Assembly (NCBI RefSeq): GCF_023954335.1
Contig: NZ_JAMLIE010000001.1
Span: 2,294,001 to 2,358,000, forward strand
Reading direction: 5' to 3'
Source of the DNA: Aquamicrobium sp.
Lineage (GTDB): Bacteria > Pseudomonadota > Alphaproteobacteria > Rhizobiales > Rhizobiaceae
DNA: 64,000 nucleotides
The first letter of the stretch is position 1; every line of letters starts with the position of its first letter. Position numbers and translations under genes: made by a program. Positions 45,701 to 54,393 of the stretch are shown here, piece by piece. Below the pieces are notes generated by a model. The model was not told where the DNA came from and did not search any database. It saw only the letters and a list, made by a program, of their open reading frames with translations.

Positions 45701-45946
45701 ATGACGGAACAGCGTGATGTGGCGAGCTGGCGCATCATCCTCGCCTTTCTTCTCGACGCGATCACCGCCTTCGTCGTGGTGGGCCTAGTGGTCGGCGTTG
45801 TATTCGGCGGCCTCACCGAGAACGGCTTCCAGCTCGAAGGCTGGAGGGCGCTGCTGGCCTTTGCGCTGATCGTCGCCTATTTCGTCGTCTTCAACAGGTT
45901 CCTCGGCGGAACGATCTGGAAGCGTATCCTGCGCGCCGTGCGCTGA
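45701..45946 (+). CDS. Small RDD-like membrane protein, 81 aa
   Basis: Two hydrophobic helices separated by a polar loop. The first helix has R-x3-A-x2-LD (RIILAFLLDAI), the second region ends FNRFLGGTIWKRILRAVR, matching the Arg/Asp and T-x-x-KR marks of the RDD family but in a very short protein. GAGG lies 7 nt upstream of the ATG; an ATG at 45686 is possible. It occupies the cdsA-rseP junction where many alphaproteobacteria carry dxr. Possibly a small transporter-like or accessory membrane protein. Confidence 0.78.
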   Translation: MTEQRDVASWRIILAFLLDAITAFVVVGLVVGVVFGGLTENGFQLEGWRALLAFALIVAYFVVFNRFLGGTIWKRILRAVR

Positions 45947-46071
45947 CGGCATCCCCGAATATCCGTCCCGTGACCTGCCGTTGCGAATTTGGTCAGGCTC
46001 GGACACGGAATTGCCGGTATTGGGCTTGATGTCAGCGCATTGCCGGCGCCGAGGGACGGACAGGGATCACA

Positions 46072-47214
46072 GTGAACGAATTTCTCGCCACATTCTTCAG
46101 CTTCGACAACATCGTCTTCACAACCATCATTCCCTTCCTGTTCGTGCTGACGGTCGTCGTCTTCGTGCATGAGATGGGCCACTATCTCGTCGGCCGCTGG
46201 TGCGGCATCGGCGTGCGCGAGTTCTCCGTCGGCTTCGGCCCCGAACTCGTCGGCTTCAACGACCGCCGCGGCACGCGCTGGAAGCTGTCGGCCATCCCGC
46301 TCGGCGGCTACGTCAAGTTCGTCGGCGACATGAGCGTGACCAGCGATCCTTCGTCGCAGGAGGATGCCGGGCTGAGCGCGCAGGAGCGCCGCACGGCCTT
46401 CCACCTCCAGCCCGTCTGGAAGCGCGCCGCCACCGTCTTCGCCGGCCCCGCCTTCAATTTCCTCCTCACCATCGCCGTCTTCGCGGTGATGTTTTCGATC
46501 TACGGGCGGATGATCTCAGAGCCGATGGTGGCCGAGGTGCGCGCCGGGTCTCCGGCCGAGGCGGCCGGCTTCCAGCCGGGCGACCGCTTCGTTACGGTCG
46601 ACGGCACCCGCGTCTACACCTTCGGCGACGTGCAGCGGCTGGTCTCCGGCCGCGCCGGCGATCCGATCGTCTTCGTCATGGCGCGTGGCGAGGAGGAGGA
46701 GGTCACCCTGACCGCGACGCCGGAGCTGGTCGAGCAGACCGACGCGCTCGGCAACACCATCCGCGTCGGCATCATCGGCGTCGTCAACAACGAGGAGATG
46801 GGCCAGCCGCGCCATATCGAGTACGGGCCCGTCGAATCGGTGGCGGAGGCGGTCAAGGAAACCGGCCACATCATCGCCCGGACCGGCCAGTTCCTCCAAC
46901 GTTTCGTGTCCGGGCGGGAGGACCGCTGCCAGCTCGGCGGGCCGGTGCGCATCGCCGACATGGCCGGCAAGGCCGCCTCGCTCGGCTTCGAATGGCTGGT
47001 GCAGCTCGTCGCAGTCCTGTCCGTCGGCATCGGCTTCCTGAATCTGTTGCCGATTCCCCCGCTCGACGGCGGTCATCTCGCCTTCTACGGGGTCGAGGCG
47101 GTGATGCGCCGCCCCGTCTCGGAACGGGTCATGGAGCTTTTCTACAGGGTGGGCATGCTGGCCGTGCTCGCCTTCATGGGCTTCGTCTTCTGGAACGATC
47201 TGTTCGGATGCTGA
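46072..47214 (+). CDS. rseP: RIP metalloprotease RseP
   Basis: 380-residue site-2 protease of the inner membrane. HEMGHYLVGRWCGI carries the zinc-binding HExxH; a PDZ domain lies near residues 130-205; the conserved LLPIPPLDGGHLAFYGVEA supplies the C-terminal Asp. It cleaves anti-sigma factors and signal-peptide remnants in membrane stress responses. GTG start. A 216-bp spacer separates it from bamA. Confidence 0.95.
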   Translation: MNEFLATFFSFDNIVFTTIIPFLFVLTVVVFVHEMGHYLVGRWCGIGVREFSVGFGPELVGFNDRRGTRWKLSAIPLGGYVKFVGDMSVTSDPSSQEDAGLSAQERRTAFHLQPVWKRAATVFAGPAFNFLLTIAVFAVMFSIYGRMISEPMVAEVRAGSPAEAAGFQPGDRFVTVDGTRVYTFGDVQRLVSGRAGDPIVFVMARGEEEEVTLTATPELVEQTDALGNTIRVGIIGVVNNEEMGQPRHIEYGPVESVAEAVKETGHIIARTGQFLQRFVSGREDRCQLGGPVRIADMAGKAASLGFEWLVQLVAVLSVGIGFLNLLPIPPLDGGHLAFYGVEAVMRRPVSERVMELFYRVGMLAVLAFMGFVFWNDLFGC

Positions 47215-47330
47215 AGGAGCGCACTATCGACCGGACCGGTGGCGTTGACCGCTCATTTACCATAGAACGGCGCAGACGTGACGCGAATGTCACGCCGCGC
47301 ATTTTAGTAAACGCATGTTAACCCGGAGCC

Positions 47331-47358
47331 TTGCTTGTAGGGAAAATCCGGGTAATAC
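47331..47358 (+). promoter_or_regulatory. Candidate bamA promoter
   Basis: TTGCTT at 47331-47336 and TAATAC at 47353-47358 with a 16-bp spacer, about 73 bp before bamA. The 216-bp spacer 47215-47430 is otherwise AT-moderate with no gene. Confidence 0.5.
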
Positions 47359-47430
47359 GGTAGGCGGACTGACCGCGTCGCCCGGTCTTCTCGCCGTGGG
47401 GACTACGAGAATAAAAGGTTTCAAAGCCCA

Positions 47431-49839
47431 ATGAAGGCAGTTTCCAGTTTCATGAGCGCCGTTTCGGCGGTGGCTCTTTCGGCCGGCCTCGTGGTTTCCG
47501 GCGCGACCGCTCTGCAATTCGCCACCGCCAGCGTGGCCGAGGCGGCGGTCGTCAGCTCGATCGAGGTTCGCGGCAATCGGCGCGTCGATGCCGAAACGAT
47601 TCGCAGCAATGTCGGTATCCGGCCGGGGCAGAACTTCGGCGCCGGCGATATCGATGAGGCGGTGAAGCGGCTGTTCTCGACCGGTCTGTTCTCGGACGTG
47701 CGCATCAACCAGGTCGGCTCGACCCTCGTCGTCAGCGTCGAGGAATATGCGATCGTCAACCAGGTGCTGTTCCAGGGCAACAAGAAGATCAAGGACGCCG
47801 ACCTCGTCCGCCAGATCCAGCTTCAGCCCCGCAACTCGTTCTCCGATTCGCTGCTTGCTGCGGACGTGGAGACGATTCGCCAGGCCTATGCCCGCATCGG
47901 GCGCGACGACGCGACCGTTTCCTCGCAGGTCTCCGATCTCGGCGACGGCCGCGTCAACGTCATCTTCGACATCCAGGAAGGCGACCGCACCAAGATCGCC
48001 GACATCGCGTTCGAGGGCAACGACGCCTATTCCGACTCGCGCCTGCGCGACGTCATCGCGACCAAGCGGTCCGGTCTCCTGTCCTTCCTGTCGCGCAACG
48101 ACATCTATGACGAGGACCGCCTGCGCGCCGACGAGGAGCTGCTGCGCCGGTTCTATTACAACCGCGGCTATGCCGACTTCCGCGTCATCTCGTCCAACGC
48201 CGAGTTCGACGACGCCAAGAACAGCTATCGCGTCGTCTTCACCGTCGACGAAGGGCAGCGCTATCGCTTCGGCTCGATCGACGTCGAGAGCACCGTCGCC
48301 GGTCTCGACGGCGAGACGCTGAAGGGCTCGATCAAGACCAAGGAAGGCAACCACTACAGCGCCAAGGCTGTCGAGGACACGCTGGTCGCGCTGAACGAGC
48401 AGGCTGCCGGCCTCGGTTACGCCTTCGCGCAGGTCACGCCGCGCGGCGACCGCAACTTCGAGAACCAGACGATCTCGGTGGTCTATTCGATCGACCAGGG
48501 ACCGCGTGCCTATATCGAGCGCATCGAGATTCGCGGCAATGCGCGCACGCGCGACTATGTCATTCGCCGCGAGTTCGACATCAGCGAAGGCGACGCGTTC
48601 AACCAGGCGCTCATCCAGCGCGCGAAGCGGCGCCTGGAACGCCTTGATTACTTCGAGACCGTCAACATCGCCACCGCGCCGGGTTCCGAGGCGGATCAGG
48701 TCGTGCTGGTCATCGACGTGGTCGAGAAGTCGACGGGCGAGCTGTCGATCGGCGGCGGCTATTCGACGGGCGGCCAGAACAAGGGCTTCTCGGTCGAGGG
48801 CTCGATCGCGGAACGCAACTTCCTCGGTCGCGGCCAGGCCATCCGGTTCTCGGCCGGCGGCGGCAAGGATTCGCGCAACTACCAGCTTTCGTTCACCGAG
48901 CCGTATTTCCTCGGCCGCCGCATCAGCGCCGGCTTCGACATCTATCGCAACACGGCCGAGTACGACGACTACAAGACCGAGCTGACGGGCGGCACCGTGC
49001 GCTTCGGCTTGCCGATCACGCAGGCCCTGACGGCGCAGGTCGCCTACAACCTGACGCAGGAGAAGTACGAGTACACCGATTACTGCGATGAGAACGGTGA
49101 TGGTATATTGACCGGAACCGAGTGCCGGTCGAGCGGTTCGGTTCGCATCTCCCGCTATCTTCAGCACGCGATTGAAGAGCAGAGCCCGTGGGTGAAGTCG
49201 TCGGTGAGCGGCACGCTGCTCTACAACACCATCGATGACATGAAGAACCCGCGCAGCGGCATCTATGCCAACCTGACGCTCGAGACCGCCGGTCTCGGCG
49301 GTGACGCGCAGTGGGTCAAGCTTTCGGGTCGCGGCACCTATTACAAGACCCTGTCTGACGAGATGGACCTCGTCGGCATGCTCTCGGCCGGTGGTGGCCA
49401 TATCGAGAGCTTCGGCAGCGAGGGGCTGCGGGTGTTCGACCATTTCCAGAGCAACGACCGCATCATTCGCGGCTTCAAGCACAACGGCATCGGTCCGTTC
49501 GATTCAGCTGCGACCGGACGCGAAAGCCGGCATCTCGGCGGCACGACCTACTTCCACGGTTCGGCCGAGGTCCAGTTCCCGTTCCCGGTTCTATCCGAGG
49601 GTATTGGCCTGCGCGGCGCGGTCTTCGCCGACGCCGCCACCCTCTACGGCAGCGATCTAAAGGGGATTCCGGGCGTTACCATTGACGGAACCGGCATGGA
49701 GTGGCGCGCGTCCGTCGGCGCCTCCATCATCTGGGCTTCGCCCTTCGGGCCGCTGCGCGTCGACTATGCGGTTCCGGTTGCCAAGGAAGACAGCGACCGG
49801 GTTCAGAACTTCAACTTCGGCGTCTCGACCCGCTTCTAG
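47431..49839 (+). CDS. bamA: Outer membrane protein assembly factor BamA
   Basis: 802-residue Omp85 protein that inserts beta-barrels into the outer membrane. It has a long signal peptide ending near ASVAEA, five POTRA domains (first IEVRGNRRVDAETIRS) and a C-terminal 16-strand barrel with GGGYSTGGQNKGFS and ending in Phe (FNFGVSTRF). A predicted negatively charged loop lies near residues 550-565 (YCDENGDGILTGTECRSS). Confidence 0.97.
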   Translation: MKAVSSFMSAVSAVALSAGLVVSGATALQFATASVAEAAVVSSIEVRGNRRVDAETIRSNVGIRPGQNFGAGDIDEAVKRLFSTGLFSDVRINQVGSTLVVSVEEYAIVNQVLFQGNKKIKDADLVRQIQLQPRNSFSDSLLAADVETIRQAYARIGRDDATVSSQVSDLGDGRVNVIFDIQEGDRTKIADIAFEGNDAYSDSRLRDVIATKRSGLLSFLSRNDIYDEDRLRADEELLRRFYYNRGYADFRVISSNAEFDDAKNSYRVVFTVDEGQRYRFGSIDVESTVAGLDGETLKGSIKTKEGNHYSAKAVEDTLVALNEQAAGLGYAFAQVTPRGDRNFENQTISVVYSIDQGPRAYIERIEIRGNARTRDYVIRREFDISEGDAFNQALIQRAKRRLERLDYFETVNIATAPGSEADQVVLVIDVVEKSTGELSIGGGYSTGGQNKGFSVEGSIAERNFLGRGQAIRFSAGGGKDSRNYQLSFTEPYFLGRRISAGFDIYRNTAEYDDYKTELTGGTVRFGLPITQALTAQVAYNLTQEKYEYTDYCDENGDGILTGTECRSSGSVRISRYLQHAIEEQSPWVKSSVSGTLLYNTIDDMKNPRSGIYANLTLETAGLGGDAQWVKLSGRGTYYKTLSDEMDLVGMLSAGGGHIESFGSEGLRVFDHFQSNDRIIRGFKHNGIGPFDSAATGRESRHLGGTTYFHGSAEVQFPFPVLSEGIGLRGAVFADAATLYGSDLKGIPGVTIDGTGMEWRASVGASIIWASPFGPLRVDYAVPVAKEDSDRVQNFNFGVSTRF

Positions 49840-49893
49840 CAATCGGGTAGCGCGCTTCCGGGCCTCGTTAGAGGCCCGGAAGAGAAAGCTTGC

Positions 49894-50961
49894 ATGAGCG
49901 ATCCGGTATTCTTTGCGCCGTCGCGCCGTTTCAATGCTGACGAAGTGGCGGCATTGACCGGCGCGACGCTTCTCACCCCCGACTATGCCAGCAACGAGAT
50001 CGTGACCCTCGCCCAGGCCGATCGCGGCGGCAAGGGCGCGCTCGTTTTCGTCGACGGCAAGCGCAATGCCGGCATGCTCGCCGGCGTCGAGGCTTCTGTC
50101 CTTCTGTGCTCGCAGGACGTGGCCGCGCTCGCGCCGGCAGGCGTCGCCGTCCTTGTCTCCAGGCACCCGCATCGCGATTTCTCGATGATCGGGCGGCTGA
50201 TGTTCCCGGCGGCGAGCCGGCCGGGCGCGATGACCGGCGAGACCGGCATTTCCCCCGCCGCCCATATCCATCCTTCCGCGCTCGTCGAGGCGGGCGCGAT
50301 CGTCGAGGCCGGGGCGGTCGTCGGCCCTGACGCGCAGGTCGGCGAAGGCACGATCGTCGGCCCCAATGCCGTCATCGGGCCATCATGCCGCATCGGGCGC
50401 GGCGGCTCTGTCGGGGCGGGCGCGGCGATCCAGCATGCGCTTCTCGGCAATCGCGTTATCGTCCATCCCGGCGCGCGGATCGGCCAGGACGGCTTCGGCT
50501 ACGTTCCGGGCGCGGCCGGTCTCGAGAAGGTGCCGCAGCTCGGTCGCGTCGTCATCCAGGACGATGTCGAGATCGGCGCCAACGCCGCCATCGACCGCGG
50601 CGCCCTGTCCGACACGGTGATCGGCGAGGGGACGAAGATAGATAATATGGTCCAGATCGCCCATAATGTGCGGATCGGGCGCTTCTGCGTGCTTGCCGCG
50701 CATTGCGGCATCTCGGGCTCCGTGACCATCGGCGACGGGGCGATGCTCGGCGGGCGGGCGGGTGTGGCCGACCACCTTAGCATCGGCGCGGGGGCGCAGA
50801 TCGCCGCCGCCAGCGGCGTGATGACCGACGTGCCCGCCGGCGAGCGCTGGGGCGGCGTGCCGGCCCAGCCGATGAAGCAGACCATGCGCCAGATCGCCAT
50901 GCTGCGTGCGATGGCGGGCAGGAACAGGGACGAGACGAAGAAGGCAGGACGCGATGGCTGA
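49894..50961 (+). CDS. lpxD: UDP-3-O-acylglucosamine N-acyltransferase
   Basis: 355 residues. Third step of lipid A synthesis: transfer of a hydroxyacyl chain to the amino group of UDP-3-O-acyl-glucosamine. The N-terminal uridine-binding domain is followed by left-handed beta-helix hexapeptide repeats with catalytic His257 in IAHNVRIG. Starts 54 bp after bamA and overlaps fabZ by 8 bp. Confidence 0.97.
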   Translation: MSDPVFFAPSRRFNADEVAALTGATLLTPDYASNEIVTLAQADRGGKGALVFVDGKRNAGMLAGVEASVLLCSQDVAALAPAGVAVLVSRHPHRDFSMIGRLMFPAASRPGAMTGETGISPAAHIHPSALVEAGAIVEAGAVVGPDAQVGEGTIVGPNAVIGPSCRIGRGGSVGAGAAIQHALLGNRVIVHPGARIGQDGFGYVPGAAGLEKVPQLGRVVIQDDVEIGANAAIDRGALSDTVIGEGTKIDNMVQIAHNVRIGRFCVLAAHCGISGSVTIGDGAMLGGRAGVADHLSIGAGAQIAAASGVMTDVPAGERWGGVPAQPMKQTMRQIAMLRAMAGRNRDETKKAGRDG

Positions 50962-51421
50962 ACAGGCGGCGGCGCTCGAAAGCGTCGATATTCTCGGGCT
51001 TCTGCGGCTCCTGCCGCATCGCTATCCGTTTCTCCTCGTCGACCGCATCGTCGACATCGACGGCGACAATTCCGCCGTCGGGATCAAGAACGTCACCTTC
51101 AACGAGCCGCATTTCCAGGGCCATTTCCCCGGCCAGCCGGTGATGCCGGGCGTCCTCATCGTCGAGGCGATGGCGCAGACGGCGGGCGCGATCTGCATCC
51201 GCTCGACCGGCGAGGACAAGCCCTCGCTCGTTTATTTCATGACAATCGACAACGCCAAGTTCCGCCGGCCGGTCGTGCCGGGCGACAGGCTGGAAATCCA
51301 TGTCCGCAAGCTGAAGCAGCGCGGCAACATCTGGCGGTTCGCCTGCGAGGCGCTGGTCGACGGCACCAAGGCGGCAGAAGCCGAGATTTCCGCCATGATG
51401 TCGCCGAAGCCGGCCGCCTGA
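50954..51421 (+). CDS. fabZ: 3-hydroxyacyl-ACP dehydratase FabZ
   Basis: 155-residue hotdog dehydratase in fatty acid elongation. Catalytic His57 and Glu71 are visible in PHFQGHFPGQPVMPGVLIVE. Competes with LpxA for hydroxyacyl-ACP, which explains its place in the lpx cluster. Start at 50954 overlaps lpxD. Confidence 0.97.
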   Translation: MAEQAAALESVDILGLLRLLPHRYPFLLVDRIVDIDGDNSAVGIKNVTFNEPHFQGHFPGQPVMPGVLIVEAMAQTAGAICIRSTGEDKPSLVYFMTIDNAKFRRPVVPGDRLEIHVRKLKQRGNIWRFACEALVDGTKAAEAEISAMMSPKPAA

Positions 51422-51432
51422 AGGGAACCGAG

Positions 51433-52263
51433 ATGAGCGGAACCGTCATCCATCCGAGCGCGGTGGTCGAGCCGGGCGCCAGGCTCGGCGTCGATGTCGA
51501 GATCGGGCCGCTTTGCTATGTCGGTTCCGGCGTGGTGCTGGGCGACCGCGTCCGCCTCGCCAACCAGGTCTCCGTCATCGGCGACACCGCCATCGGCGCC
51601 GGCACGCAGGTCCAGGCCTTCGCCGCGCTCGGCGGCCTGCCGCAGGACAGGAAGCACAAGGGCGGCCCCTCGACGCTGACCGTCGGCGAGAACTGCGACA
51701 TCCGCGAATCCGTCACCATGCATCGCGGCACCGATTACGGCCGCGCCGCCACCGTCGTCGGCAACAACGGCTTTTTCCTCGCCTATTCGCACGTCGCCCA
51801 TGATTGCATCGTCGGCGACAACGTCACGCTGACGCATGCCTCCACCCTCGGCGGCCATTGCGAGGTCGGCGACGGCGCTATCATCGGCGGCCACGCCGCC
51901 GTGCACCAGTTCGTGCGCATCGGCCACCACGCCTTCATCGCCGGCATGGCCGCCGTCGTCGGCGACGTCATTCCCTACGGCATGGCCATGGGCGACCGGG
52001 CGCGGCTGCGCGGCTTCAACATCATCGGCCTCAAGCGGGCGGGAATGAGTCGCAGCGAGCTCGGCACCATGCGCGCCGCCTATCGCATGCTGTTCTCGCC
52101 GGAAAAGACCGTGGCCGAGAACGCGGAGGAGGTCCGCAAGGCCTTCGCCGATTCCGCGGCGGTGATGGACATCCTCGATTTCCTGACCAGCCGCGGCAAG
52201 CGGCACTTCACCGTGCCGGCGCTCGGCGACCGTGGCGAAGACGCCGGCGATGGCGGGGATTGA
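51433..52263 (+). CDS. lpxA: UDP-N-acetylglucosamine acyltransferase
   Basis: 276 residues; first enzyme of lipid A synthesis. Hexapeptide-repeat beta helix with catalytic His123 in YSHVAHDCIVGDN and the helical C-terminal domain. Ends 14 bp past the lpxI start. Confidence 0.97.
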   Translation: MSGTVIHPSAVVEPGARLGVDVEIGPLCYVGSGVVLGDRVRLANQVSVIGDTAIGAGTQVQAFAALGGLPQDRKHKGGPSTLTVGENCDIRESVTMHRGTDYGRAATVVGNNGFFLAYSHVAHDCIVGDNVTLTHASTLGGHCEVGDGAIIGGHAAVHQFVRIGHHAFIAGMAAVVGDVIPYGMAMGDRARLRGFNIIGLKRAGMSRSELGTMRAAYRMLFSPEKTVAENAEEVRKAFADSAAVMDILDFLTSRGKRHFTVPALGDRGEDAGDGGD

Positions 52264-53137
52264 GCCATCCACCACCACTGACGAGGCCGGGCGAGGGCGC
52301 ATCGCCGTCATAGCCGGCGGAGGCACGTTGCCCGTCGCCGTGGTCCGCACCCTGATCGCCAGAGGAAACGCCCCCTTCGTCGCCGTGGTCGAGGGCGAGG
52401 CCGACGATGCCGACTACGATGGCGCCGAGCGTTTTTCCGTTTCCGTCGAGGATCTCGGCCCGCTGCTGTCGCGCCTGCGCAAGGAAGGCGTCGGCCGGGT
52501 CGTGCTCGCCGGCCTTATCGAGCGCCGGCCGCGCCTTCTTTCCATACGCTGGTCGTTTCGGCTGCTGGCCGGCCTGCCGCGCGCCGCCGCCGGCCTCGTG
52601 AGCGGCGACGACGGCCTGCTGCGCGCCGTCATCGGCATGATGGAGGCGAACGGCATCGCGGTCGTCGGCGCGCACGAGATCGTGCCCGACCTGCTGACGC
52701 CGGAGGGCGTGATGACGCGCGCAAGACCGTCCGCGTCCGACCGGCGCGACATCGAGGCGGCGGCAATAGCCGCGCGCGCCATCGGCAGGCTCGACATCGG
52801 CCAGGCGGCGATCGCCATCGGCGGCCGCGCGGTCGCGCTCGAGGGTATCGAGGGTACGGACGGGCTTCTGGCGCGCACCGCGCAGATGCGCGGCCACGGC
52901 CGGCTGGCCGGCAAGGCCGGCGGCGTCCTCGTCAAGTGCTGCAAGCCGCAGCAGGACCGCCGCGCCGACCTGCCGGCGATCGGGCCGCAGACGATCGAAG
53001 GCGCGAAGGCGGCGGGGCTTTCCGGCATCGCCCTCGACGCCGGCGCCTCGTTCATCCTCGATTTTTCGCAGACCGTCGCGCTCGCCGACAGGGAAGGGCT
53101 GTTCGTCGTCGGCCTGAAGCCGGAGGCCGGCGCATGA
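52250..53137 (+). CDS. lpxI: UDP-2,3-diacylglucosamine pyrophosphatase LpxI
   Basis: 295 residues. Hydrolyses UDP-2,3-diacylglucosamine to lipid X, the alphaproteobacterial replacement for LpxH. IAVIAGGGTLPVAVV, LLTPEGVMTR and CKPQQDRRADLPAIGPQTIE are typical. The start at 52250 overlaps lpxA; a GTG at 52232 would add six residues. Confidence 0.95.
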   Translation: MAGIEPSTTTDEAGRGRIAVIAGGGTLPVAVVRTLIARGNAPFVAVVEGEADDADYDGAERFSVSVEDLGPLLSRLRKEGVGRVVLAGLIERRPRLLSIRWSFRLLAGLPRAAAGLVSGDDGLLRAVIGMMEANGIAVVGAHEIVPDLLTPEGVMTRARPSASDRRDIEAAAIAARAIGRLDIGQAAIAIGGRAVALEGIEGTDGLLARTAQMRGHGRLAGKAGGVLVKCCKPQQDRRADLPAIGPQTIEGAKAAGLSGIALDAGASFILDFSQTVALADREGLFVVGLKPEAGA

Positions 53138-54315
53138 CCGGGCCGGGTCCGCTGCGCATCGGCGTCGTTGCCGGCGAGGAATCGGGCGACCTGCTCGCCG
53201 CCGACCTCGTCGCCGCGCTGTCGCGCCGGACGGGCCGGCCGGTCGAGCTCGTCGGCGTCGGCGGCCGTCATCTCGCCGCGCTCGGCCTGGAGCCGCTGTT
53301 CGACGGCTCGGAGATCGCCCTGATGGGCTTCACCGCCGTGCTGCGCGACCTGCCGCGGCTGATGCGGCGGATCGGCCAGACCGCCGCTGCCATCGCCGAG
53401 GCGCGGCCCGATTGCCTGATCACCGTCGACAGCCCGGATTTTTCGCTGCGGGTGGCGAAGAAGGTGCGCGCCGCCGCGCCCGGCATCCCCATTGTCCATT
53501 ATGTCTGCCCCAGCGTCTGGGCCTGGCGGCCCGGCCGGGCGGCGGCGATGCGCGCTCATGTCGACAAGGTGCTGTGCGTCCTGCCGTTCGAGCCCGAGGC
53601 GCTCCGGCGGCTCGACGGCCCCGAGGGCGTCTATGTCGGCCACCGGCTGACGGCGCATCCGGGCGTTCTCGCCGCGCGGGCGGCGCAGACGGCCCGGACC
53701 GCCGGCACAGGGGACAGACCACAGCGGCTGCTCGTGCTTCCCGGCTCGCGCCGCAGCGAGGTGCGCCGGCTGCTAGGGCCCTTCGGCGAGACGCTGTGCG
53801 CCCTCGGCCAGCGCAACAACACATTCGAGGTGATCGTCCCGACCGTGCCGCATGTCGCCCCCCTTGTCGAGGAAGCCGTGTCGGACTGGCCGGTGCGCAC
53901 GCGTGTCGTCACCGGCGAGGAGGGCAAGTGGCAGGCTTTCGGGGAGGCCGACGCCGCGCTCGCCGCCTCCGGCACCGTATCGCTCGAGCTTGCGCTGTGC
54001 GGCGTGCCGATGGTGTCGTGCTACCGCACGGACTGGATCCTGTCGGCCATCATGCCGTTCGTCACCGTCTGGTCGGCCTCGCTGCCGAACCTCATCGCCG
54101 ACTGGCCGGTCGTGCCGGAGGCCTACAACGAATATCTGCGGCCAGCCTATCTCGCGCGGCTGATCGAGCAGCTATGGGCCGACACACCGGTGCGCGCGGC
54201 GCAGGTGGACGGCCTCGCCCAGGTGGCCGCGCGGATGACGACCGAGCGCCCGGCCGGCGACCTCGCCGCCGAAGAGGTGCTGTCGCGGATCGGGAGTGCT
54301 CAGGATCAGCTTTAG
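53134..54315 (+). CDS. lpxB: Lipid A disaccharide synthase
   Basis: 393-residue glycosyltransferase joining lipid X and UDP-diacylglucosamine. AGEESGDLLAADLV at the N-terminus, VCPSVWAWRPGRA and LPGSRRSEVRRLL are conserved blocks. ATGA overlap with lpxI; followed by a strong terminator. Confidence 0.97.
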   Translation: MTGPGPLRIGVVAGEESGDLLAADLVAALSRRTGRPVELVGVGGRHLAALGLEPLFDGSEIALMGFTAVLRDLPRLMRRIGQTAAAIAEARPDCLITVDSPDFSLRVAKKVRAAAPGIPIVHYVCPSVWAWRPGRAAAMRAHVDKVLCVLPFEPEALRRLDGPEGVYVGHRLTAHPGVLAARAAQTARTAGTGDRPQRLLVLPGSRRSEVRRLLGPFGETLCALGQRNNTFEVIVPTVPHVAPLVEEAVSDWPVRTRVVTGEEGKWQAFGEADAALAASGTVSLELALCGVPMVSCYRTDWILSAIMPFVTVWSASLPNLIADWPVVPEAYNEYLRPAYLARLIEQLWADTPVRAAQVDGLAQVAARMTTERPAGDLAAEEVLSRIGSAQDQL

Positions 54316-54339
54316 GAAATTGTCGCAGTGCCAGGATAA

Positions 54340-54378
54340 GGAAAGAAAAAGGGCGCTTCGAGCGCCCTTTTTCTTTCC
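54340..54378. terminator. 18-bp perfect bidirectional terminator between lpxB and gltA
   Basis: GGAAAGAAAAAGGGCGCT pairs without mismatch across a TCG loop and gives A-rich and T-rich flanks on both strands. It ends the bamA-lpxB block on the plus strand and gltA on the minus strand. Confidence 0.95.
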
Positions 54379-54393
54379 GGATGCGAATGCCGC

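Noticed and set aside
53134..54315. Missing gatB, dxr and lexA as evidence for a degraded genome
   Set aside because: gatB is often unlinked in Rhizobiales, and every gene present is intact; local rearrangement is the simpler view.
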